Positions 6,894 to 11,665 of a stretch of 11,665 nt of DNA are shown here, piece after piece. Source of the DNA: an uncultured Calothrix sp. GTDB taxonomy: Bacteria; Cyanobacteriota; Cyanobacteriia; Cyanobacteriales; Nostocaceae. The stretch covers positions 1-11,665 of the forward strand of contig CAKZYM010000797.1 of NCBI GenBank assembly GCA_937884685.1, read 5' to 3'. The translations under genes were made by a program, and so were the position numbers. Numbering within the stretch: position 1 is the stretch's first letter; each line of letters begins with the position of its first letter. The notes under the pieces are model-generated. The model was not told where the DNA came from. It saw only the letters and a program-made list of their open reading frames with translations, and made no database searches.

Positions 6894-8078
6894 TTGATAA
6901 ACGCTATTTTTCAATATATTCCTGTGAAAAATCTTGTGAAAAGTACGGTCAGTACAATTCTTGAACGTGCCTTAGAAGGCTATGATTTATCTCCTGAAGA
7001 AGGAATTAAATTATTAAAACAAACCGACAAACATGTTACAGATGCTATCTATACAACAGCCGATAAACTACGATTTTCCCAAGCCGGAGATACCGTAACT
7101 TATATAATCAATCGCAATATTAATTTTACTAACATATGCGAACAGCACTGTAGTTTCTGCGCTTTCCGAAGAGATAAAGGTGATGAAGGTGCTTTCTGGT
7201 TAGATTGGGGGCAAATTTTAGAAAAAACTACAGATGCTGTAAAAAGAGGTGCCACGGAAATCTGTATGCAAGGTGGATTAAACCCCGAAGCAAAAATTGA
7301 TGGTAAATCTTTAACTTACTATCTCAAATTAGTCGAAACTATCAAACAAGAATTTCCCCAATTACACCTTCATGCTTTTTCCCCCCAAGAAGTGCAGTTT
7401 ATCGCCAATATTGATGGTTTAAGTTATGCAGCAGTTATAGAAGCTTTACAAGATGCTGGTGTTGGTTCAATGCCAGGAACCGCAGCAGAAATACTAGATG
7501 ATAAAGTCAGACGTATCCTTTGTCCCGAAAAAACCAATACAGCAACTTGGTTAGAAATTGTTAGCACTGCTCATAAATTGGGTTTACCCACAACCAGCAC
7601 CATGTTATCGGGACATATCGAAACCGTAGAACAGCAAATTGGACATTTAGAAAAATTGCGAACCTTACAAAAAACAGCTGTAGAGAAAGCTTATCCATCT
7701 CGGATAACCGAGTTTATTTTGCTACCATTTGTTGGTCAAGAAGCACCAAAACCTTTACGAAGTCGTGTTGGACGCGACCAACCGGAGCTAAATTCATCAC
7801 TTTTACTTACCGCTGTAGCCAGAATTTATTTAGGTAATTGGATATCGAACCATCAACCTAGTTGGGTAAAACTGGGTATTGAAGGGGCAGCTAAGGCTTT
7901 AAATTGTGGTTGTAACGATATCGGCGGTACGTTAATGGAAGAGCATATTACCACAATGGCTGGTGCTGTAGGTGGAACTTGCATGGAAATTGAAACTCTT
8001 CAAAATACTATTTCTGCTTTGGGAAGACCATATCAACAGCGGAATACATTGTATGAGGGAGTAGTGAGTAGCAAATAG
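6894..8078 (+). CDS. cofH: FO synthase subunit 2, CofH-type radical SAM enzyme
   Basis: CofH is a radical SAM enzyme that, in current naming, joins tyrosine to 5-amino-6-ribitylamino-uracil on the way to the deazaflavin FO; CofG then closes the ring. In cyanobacteria FO is the antenna chromophore of some photolyases. The frame has 394 residues. The iron-sulfur motif is C82-EQH-C86-SF-C89 (Cx3Cx2C). Other family segments are GATEICMQGGLNP, LHLHAFSPQEV, GVGSMPGTAAEIL and TSTMLSGHIE, together with a C-terminal GGTLMEEHI region. There is no ATG near the N-terminus: the frame opens with TTG at 6894, and in-frame GTG codons at 6924 and 6936 give proteins of 384 and 380 residues. The latter starts fit better with homology beginning near STILERALEGYDLSPEEG. 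The last residues (SSK) and the TAG stop come from a heptamer repeat. No cofG is in the window. Confidence 0.92.
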   Translation: MINAIFQYIPVKNLVKSTVSTILERALEGYDLSPEEGIKLLKQTDKHVTDAIYTTADKLRFSQAGDTVTYIINRNINFTNICEQHCSFCAFRRDKGDEGAFWLDWGQILEKTTDAVKRGATEICMQGGLNPEAKIDGKSLTYYLKLVETIKQEFPQLHLHAFSPQEVQFIANIDGLSYAAVIEALQDAGVGSMPGTAAEILDDKVRRILCPEKTNTATWLEIVSTAHKLGLPTTSTMLSGHIETVEQQIGHLEKLRTLQKTAVEKAYPSRITEFILLPFVGQEAPKPLRSRVGRDQPELNSSLLLTAVARIYLGNWISNHQPSWVKLGIEGAAKALNCGCNDIGGTLMEEHITTMAGAVGGTCMEIETLQNTISALGRPYQQRNTLYEGVVSSK

Positions 8079-8136
8079 CAAGTAGTAAGTAGCAAGTAGC
8101 AAGTAGCAAGTAGTAAGTAGTAAGTAGCGAGTAGCG
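8067..8136. repeat. Heptamer array (AGTAGCA), ten units, containing the cofH stop
   Basis: Ten 7-nt units run without a break from 8067 to 8136: AGTAGCA four times, AGTAGTA three times, AGTAGCG twice and AATAGCA once. The second unit (AATAGCA) supplies the TAG stop of cofH at 8076-8078. The array gives stops in all three + strand frames but none on the complementary strand for the pure AGTAGCA unit. This is an STRR-type repeat. Confidence 0.88.
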
Positions 8137-8177
8137 ATTGAGTTAGAAGAATAGGGAAAATCATTTCATGTGAGATA

Positions 8178-8233
8178 ACTGTTCACTGATAACTGATAAC
8201 TGATAACTGTTCACTGATAACTGTTCACTGCTC
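8178..8233. repeat. Heptamer array (ACTGATA/ACTGTTC), eight units
   Basis: Eight units in perfect register fill 8178-8233. The order is ACTGTTC, three ACTGATA, ACTGTTC, ACTGATA, ACTGTTC, ACTGCTC. Two unit types are mixed in one array, so the invariant part is ACTG and the last three bases vary. The array ends 73 bp before the psb27 start and probably sits in or near its promoter region. Confidence 0.88.
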
Positions 8234-8306
8234 AAGAATGATCCCTAGGATACAAATACGAGATACGATAGACATTGATTTAAGTATTTGTTCACAAAAT
8301 ATGCTT

Positions 8307-8702
8307 ATGAAACGCTATTGGTCACGTTTACTTGCTTTAGTCTTAGTTGTAGTCATAGGTTTAACTGGATGTTCTGGTGGTTCGGAACTAACTGGGGATT
8401 ACCAACAAGATACTCTTAATATAGTCAGCGTATTGAGAGAAGCTTTAGATGCACCAGATGATGCTCCAAATAAAGCAGAATCTCAAGCAGAAGCTCGTAA
8501 AAAGATTAACGAATTTGCCGCTCGCTATCAGCGGAATGCATCTGTTTCGGGTCTGAGTTCTTTTACTACCATGCGAACCGCTCTTAATTCTTTAGCAGGA
8601 CATTACAGTTCTTACCCAAATCGTCCCGTACCTGAAAAGCTAAAAAATCGCTTGGAAAAAGAATTTAAGCAAGTAGAAAACGCACTCAGACGTGGTGCTT
8701 AG
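8307..8702 (+). CDS. psb27: Photosystem II assembly lipoprotein Psb27
   Basis: Psb27 is a lumenal lipoprotein that binds the CP43 side of assembling or damaged photosystem II and keeps the manganese cluster from forming too early. From the ATG at 8307 the protein has 131 residues, close to the usual cyanobacterial length. Its lipoprotein signal peptide MKRYWSRLLALVLVVVIGLTGC ends in the lipobox LTGC, so Cys22 should be lipidated. The mature part has the family's four-helix features: GDYQQDTLNIVSVLREAL, then RKKINEFAARYQRN, FTTMRTALNSLAGHY and YPNRPVPEKLKNRLEKEF. ATG codons at 8301 and 8238 are in frame. The extension from 8238 would put charged residues before the signal peptide and is rejected. 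No Shine-Dalgarno sequence is visible. Upstream cofH is separated by two heptamer arrays, so psb27 is probably transcribed alone. Confidence 0.93.
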   Translation: MKRYWSRLLALVLVVVIGLTGCSGGSELTGDYQQDTLNIVSVLREALDAPDDAPNKAESQAEARKKINEFAARYQRNASVSGLSSFTTMRTALNSLAGHYSSYPNRPVPEKLKNRLEKEFKQVENALRRGA

Positions 8703-8727
8703 TTTCTATATAAATTTATTTGTTAAT

Positions 8728-8762
8728 GGTTAGTAGTTCGGAGTAAAAAACAATTACTAACC
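8728..8762 (+). terminator. Possible psb27 terminator hairpin
   Basis: GGTTAGTA (8728-8735) pairs perfectly with TACTAACC (8755-8762) across a 19-nt loop, 26 bp after the psb27 stop. The following sequence is AT-rich but has no clean T-run, so a terminator is possible rather than shown. Confidence 0.35.
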
Positions 8763-8885
8763 TTAACAAAAAATTAATTTTCATGAGTACCCGTAAAATA
8801 AACATTAAATTTTAATTAAATTTTTATTATTTTCGATTTATTCTCGATTACTTTTTATTTGCATTAATTTTCATCTTAAGCATTA

Positions 8886-9065
8886 ATGCTTGGTGTATTT
8901 TCAATTTTATTAGTAAGAGAAAAATACAGCAGCCGACTTAACTTCCAAATCGTTGAAGTGTAAAATCTAGCTGTTGATATTACTGTATCTGCTAGCAACA
9001 ACAAAGCAAACATGCCATTAGTTGATGTAGGAAATATTGACATTTTGAATAAAATCGAATATTGA
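8886..9065 (+). pseudogene. Short frame with one internal stop, possible decayed small gene
   Basis: From the ATG at 8886 a single frame runs 25 codons to a TAA at 8961-8963. It then continues in the same frame for 33 more sense codons before a TGA at 9063-9065. The second half reads NLAVDITVSASNNKANMPLV and then DVGNIDILNKIEY, which looks protein-like in an otherwise AT-rich spacer. It could be a small gene broken by one stop, a short peptide gene starting at the internal ATG (9012, 17 codons), or chance. I do not recognise the family. The first half is less convincing. The candidate promoter for the next gene overlaps its end. Confidence 0.25.
9037..9065 (+). promoter_or_regulatory. Candidate promoter of the GHL10 gene
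   Basis: A perfect -35 hexamer TTGACA (9037-9042) is followed after 17 bp by TATTGA (9060-9065), four of six matches to TATAAT. This would give a leader of about 145 nt before the ATG at 9217. It is a motif match only; the same bases lie within the broken small frame. Confidence 0.35.
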
Positions 9066-9216
9066 TATACAGCAACAGAAATAGGAATAATAAAGTCTTT
9101 AAAATATAGCCTTCTAAGCTCCTATCGCAAAATTATGTAATAGAATACACGTTACCTGATAGAAGTGTATTGGGGTTGGTTACTTTTTGGTTATTTTTTT
9201 AATTTTACAAGTGAGT

Positions 9217-10716
9217 ATGTCTAAGCGTGCCTTGAATGTCGCAAAGCCAAAGTTAATTTTACGACAACTATTTGCAGTAATTTTCAGTACAACTCTGTTT
9301 CTGCCCTACCTTAAAAGTCAGCCAGCAAACGCACAAGTAACCAGGTACTGTCACATATCATCTACCGCAGCCAAGAAAAAAGAAAAGTTGCGTTTGTCAG
9401 CACAAAAAGGTAATCAACAGGCCGCAAATCGTTACCGACAATTGGTAAGACAGCACTCACAAGCTGTAAGTGACTGTCGCAGACGCACGTGGCCTCAAGT
9501 CCAAGCAATCTGGATACGCTTGTATCCCTGTGATGTTAGAGCAGGGGCGCTTGACAGAATAATGGATAATGTTGTTAACAAAGGCTACAACCAGGTTTAT
9601 ATCGAAACTTTTTACGATGGACGAGTGTTGCTACCGAAAAACTCGAATCGTACAGTATGGCCTTCTGTAATTCGTGGTAAAGGTCAAGAAAATACCGATT
9701 TATTAGCGCAAAGCATTCAAAAAGGACGCGAGCGCGGTCTAAAAGTATACTCTTGGATGTTTACTACTAACTTCGGCTATACCTACGCTCGTCGTAAAGA
9801 CAGAGAAGAGGCGATCGCCAGAAATGGAAAAGGTCAAACTAGCCTCTACGTGGTCGATAACGGCTCTCAAGTATTTGTTGACCCCTATAACTTACAAGCT
9901 AAGCGTGACTACTACCAGATGGTCACAGAAGTAATGCGCCGTCGTCCTGACGGTATTTTATTTGACTACGTCCGCTACCCACGTCAAGCAGGTAAAGATT
10001 CCATTGCTAGCAGAGTTACAGATTTGTGGTTGTATAGCAAATCGACTCAACAAGCATTATTTCAACGAGCGCTGAATAATAAAGGATTGGGGTTGATTCG
10101 GCTATTTTTAACCAAGGGATATGTTACATCATCAGATATAGCTAAACTTGACGAACAGTATCCTCAAGAAGGAGAACCCTTATGGCAAGGTCGTACTCCA
10201 CCCATAGAACAAAAAGCAATCAGGTCTCCACAAGAAAGACAACCTCTACTGCAATCAGAACTGTGGCAACTCTCCGTAGCTCACGCGATGCAAGGTATTC
10301 TGGATTTTGTCGCACTCGCAGCTTATCCAGCCCAACAAATAGGAGTTCCCGCAGGAGTAGTATTTTTCCCTGGTGGAAATAAAACAGTAGGAAAAGGTTA
10401 TGATTCGCGTTTACAACCTTGGGATAGATTTTCCAATTCTTTAGAATGGCATCCAATGGCTTACGGAAAATGCGGTACCAGTAACTGCATTGTTTCTCAG
10501 GTAAAGCGAGTCATAAATACAGCTAAACCGGGAACTCAAGTCATTCCAGCCTTAGCCGGTGCTTGGGGTAAATCCATCAGCAATCGTCCACCCTTAGAAA
10601 AACAAATGCAAGCTTTAAGTCAATACAAGCCATATATTAAAGGGGTCAGCCATTTTGCTTACTCTTGGCAAAATCCCAAAGATGATAACGATAGAAAATT
10701 CTGTCGGGTACGTTGA
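9217..10716 (+). CDS. Secreted GHL10-family glycoside-hydrolase-like protein
   Basis: This encodes a 499-residue exported protein of the glycosyl-hydrolase-like 10 (GHL10, YngK/DUF187-like) type. Such (beta/alpha)-barrel proteins are thought to act on envelope or external polysaccharide; no substrate is known for this one. The start at the ATG 9217 gives a signal peptide with basic N-region, hydrophobic core and ANA|Q at about 37-40. A TTG at 9187 and a GTG at 9211 are in frame but less likely. A lysine/arginine- and glutamine-rich linker leads to the barrel from about residue 93 (QVQAIWIRLYP). Family segments are NKGYNQVYIETFYDGRVLLP, RERGLKVYSWMF, VFVDPYN (219-225) and DGILFDYVRYP (245-255), whose Asp is at the usual barrel strand end. 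Several cysteines (for example KCGTSNC) suggest disulfides. It is monocistronic, and its stop is followed at once by a heptamer array. Confidence 0.86.
   Translation: MSKRALNVAKPKLILRQLFAVIFSTTLFLPYLKSQPANAQVTRYCHISSTAAKKKEKLRLSAQKGNQQAANRYRQLVRQHSQAVSDCRRRTWPQVQAIWIRLYPCDVRAGALDRIMDNVVNKGYNQVYIETFYDGRVLLPKNSNRTVWPSVIRGKGQENTDLLAQSIQKGRERGLKVYSWMFTTNFGYTYARRKDREEAIARNGKGQTSLYVVDNGSQVFVDPYNLQAKRDYYQMVTEVMRRRPDGILFDYVRYPRQAGKDSIASRVTDLWLYSKSTQQALFQRALNNKGLGLIRLFLTKGYVTSSDIAKLDEQYPQEGEPLWQGRTPPIEQKAIRSPQERQPLLQSELWQLSVAHAMQGILDFVALAAYPAQQIGVPAGVVFFPGGNKTVGKGYDSRLQPWDRFSNSLEWHPMAYGKCGTSNCIVSQVKRVINTAKPGTQVIPALAGAWGKSISNRPPLEKQMQALSQYKPYIKGVSHFAYSWQNPKDDNDRKFCRVR
9811..9818. repeat. HIP1 octamer GCGATCGC
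   Basis: A second perfect HIP1 site lies within the GHL10 gene (encoding part of EEAIAR). It supports a cyanobacterial origin. Confidence 0.8.
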
Positions 10717-10719
10717 GCG

Positions 10720-10801
10720 AGTAATAAGTAACAAGTAATAAGTAGCAAGTAGCAAGTAATAAGTAGCAAGTCAAATATCATCGCTACTCGTTACTCGCTA
10801 C
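10720..10801. repeat. Paired inverted heptamer arrays (AGTARYA type)
   Basis: Seven direct units run from 10720 to 10768 (AGTAATA three times, AGTAGCA three times, AGTAACA once), starting three bases after the GHL10 stop. After a 12-nt gap come three units in opposite orientation (TCGCTAC, TCGTTAC, TCGCTAC at 10781-10801). The two parts can pair as an imperfect hairpin of about 21 bp. Units match those after cofH, so the two arrays share an origin. Confidence 0.82.
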
Positions 10802-10819
10802 TCTAAGAATCTCTCCCTA

Positions 10820-10977
10820 GGGTGTGTTTTCAAACTCGCCGTCACCCTATAAGGGTGCGGCTACAAAAAGGAAGCCCACCAATAGTGGGCTACTAAGATT
10901 TAGCCTACGTAGGTAGGCTTTGTATCTATAGCCCCAGGCTTCTAGCCTGCGGGCTAATTGAGTTTGAAAACACGCCC
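10820..10977. mobile_element. MITE-like 158-bp element with 18-bp terminal inverted repeats and TA flanks
   Basis: The termini GGGTGTGTTTTCAAACTC (10820-10837) and GAGTTTGAAAACACGCCC (10960-10977) are inverted repeats with 17 of 18 matches. Both are bordered by TA (10818-10819 and 10978-10979), as expected from a two-base TA target duplication of IS630/Tc1-mariner or some IS5-type transposases. No transposase frame is inside. Four hairpins fill the interior: 10843-10857 (6-bp stem), 10873-10891 (AGCCCAC/GTGGGCT), 10902-10919 (AGCCTAC/GTAGGCT) and 10930-10955 (AGCCC/GGGCT outside, AGGCT/AGCCT inside). It lies between convergent genes and could end transcription from both sides. The parent transposase family is an inference. 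Confidence 0.7.
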
Positions 10978-11003
10978 TATTCCTTATTCCTTTTTATCAA
11001 GAA

Positions 11004-11665
11004 TTACAAGCTCTGAGGCTGTAACTTCAAATATTCAATAAAATTCAAAAGCTCTGTATCAGTTAATTGTTGACGCGAACGTTTTTGATATCTTTGCTGC
11101 AAATACTCTCTTCCCTGTTCGTTAGTCCAATTCAAAAGACTCAAATATTTATCAGATTGAGCAATTAAATTTTCGCGCAATTGTGCGGTTGTAAACTTCG
11201 GAACAGATTGTGTTTTATGATTAATTTTTAAACTGACATTTTGCCCTAAGACTTGCCAGTTAATTTCTCTATGCTCCTCCCAATTTACATCTATGCTCCT
11301 GTAAGTTGCTGGATTGTAGAGATTACAAAAAACAATCTTTTTCTCTCCAGGTTCAACTGTAATCGTCAGTGGATGCTGTAATTCTTCAGCGCTGAGTTTA
11401 TCCAAGGACAACAGTAAACCTTTGGAAAAATAAGAATCGCTTCCCGAACGAATAACATAAGGCTTATCCGCGAGAATATATAAATCGGTTTTTTCTGTTT
11501 CACCAAACGAAGTTTCTACTCTTTTATTAACCTCAATTCCAGTTATTATCCCAGTCAAAGCTTTATCGTAAATTGGAATCTGCTTTGTGTCTTCCGAAAG
11601 CGCATACCAACAGTAATCATTTTCTCTGCTCACAAAAATATATTGCAATCTGGGAATTGGGCCAA
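11004..11665 (-). CDS. Unrecognised protein, probably 5'-partial at the window edge
   Basis: I do not recognise this family. The frame ends at the TAA complement of 11004-11006 and stays open to the right edge of the window. A TTG at 11648 could open a 214-residue protein, but in-frame codons before it read GPIPR without a stop, and no ATG is available nearby, so the true start is probably outside. The visible part is soluble and has no signal peptide or membrane helix. Residues 1-120 look beta-rich (TGIITGIEVNKRVETSFGE, LYILADKPYVIRSG, HPLTITVEPGEKKIVFCNLY). This is followed by a linker (about 150-165) and a helical C-terminus (EQGREYLQQRYQKRSRQQLT, then DTELLNFIEYLKLQP). A small beta-barrel plus a helical tail could bind nucleic acid, but that is a guess. 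It is convergent with the GHL10 gene. Confidence 0.7.
   Translation of the reverse strand, partial: GPIPRLQYIFVSRENDYCWYALSEDTKQIPIYDKALTGIITGIEVNKRVETSFGETEKTDLYILADKPYVIRSGSDSYFSKGLLLSLDKLSAEELQHPLTITVEPGEKKIVFCNLYNPATYRSIDVNWEEHREINWQVLGQNVSLKINHKTQSVPKFTTAQLRENLIAQSDKYLSLLNWTNEQGREYLQQRYQKRSRQQLTDTELLNFIEYLKLQPQSL

Larger units (their letters stand above)
8703..9216. other. AT-rich 514-bp intergenic region
   Basis: This spacer between psb27 and the GHL10 gene is strongly AT-rich in its first part. It holds a hairpin after psb27 (8728-8762), a perfect 14-nt palindrome AAGCATTAATGCTT at 8878-8891, a 59-codon frame with one internal stop (8886-9065) and a candidate promoter (9037-9065). No intact gene is supported. 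Confidence 0.6.

Noticed and set aside
8067..8233. Repeat-rich stretch resembling a CRISPR array
   Set aside because: The repeats are only 7 bp and contiguous, with no unique spacers and no cas genes in the window; they are heptamer tandem repeats.
8238..8306. N-terminal extension of psb27 from ATG 8238
   Set aside because: It would put 23 residues, several charged, ahead of a complete lipoprotein signal peptide; the start at 8307 gives the normal Psb27 form.
10182..10456. Overlapping frames on both strands inside the GHL10 gene
   Set aside because: They are shadows of the main frame, with no recognisable protein features and no start signals.

Overview
The window looks like chromosomal DNA of a filamentous, probably heterocyst-forming (Nostocales-type) cyanobacterium. 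The evidence is a Psb27 photosystem II assembly lipoprotein, an SLH-OprB porin of the cyanobacterial outer-membrane type, a CofH enzyme, two HIP1 octamers (GCGATCGC), AT-rich spacers and many tandem heptanucleotide repeats (STRR type) of the kind known from Calothrix and Nostoc. The genus cannot be fixed from the sequence. No tRNA, rRNA, CRISPR array or intact transposase gene was seen.

Layout. Positions 1-489 hold a repeat fragment, a 22-nt palindrome, a strong terminator belonging to a gene left of the window, and an AT-rich leader. Then come an SLH/OprB porin (+, 490-2094), a small cysteine-pair protein (-, 2177-2437), a DUF3318-like membrane protein (+, 2746-3333), a two-gene glycosyltransferase operon (-, GT2-GtrA at 5417-6658 followed by a GT39-type enzyme at 3573-5315), cofH (+, 6894-8078), psb27 (+, 8307-8702), a secreted GHL10-type glycoside-hydrolase-like protein (+, 9217-10716), and an unrecognised protein entering from the right edge (-, 11004-11665).

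Functions. The GT2-GtrA and GT39 genes form a plausible route in which a sugar is loaded onto a polyprenyl phosphate, flipped across the membrane and transferred on the far side. CofH builds part of the deazaflavin FO, and Psb27 assists photosystem II assembly and repair; their adjacency suggests no shared pathway. The porin and the GHL10 protein are envelope proteins.

The most striking feature is non-coding. Six separate period-7 repeat arrays with different unit sequences lie at gene boundaries. In two genes the stop codon lies inside an array, and in one of these the start codon overlaps another array. Two of the three convergent gene junctions hold a heptamer array followed by a larger inverted-repeat element: a nested palindrome of about 195 bp at 3360-3554, and a 158-bp multi-hairpin MITE-like element bounded by TA at 10820-10977. 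The third junction (porin/small protein) has a degenerate palindrome and a hairpin. A 59-codon frame broken by one stop codon in the spacer at 8886-9065 may be a decayed or unusual small gene. No clearly new multi-gene system is evident; the candidates worth following are the repeat architecture and this broken small frame.
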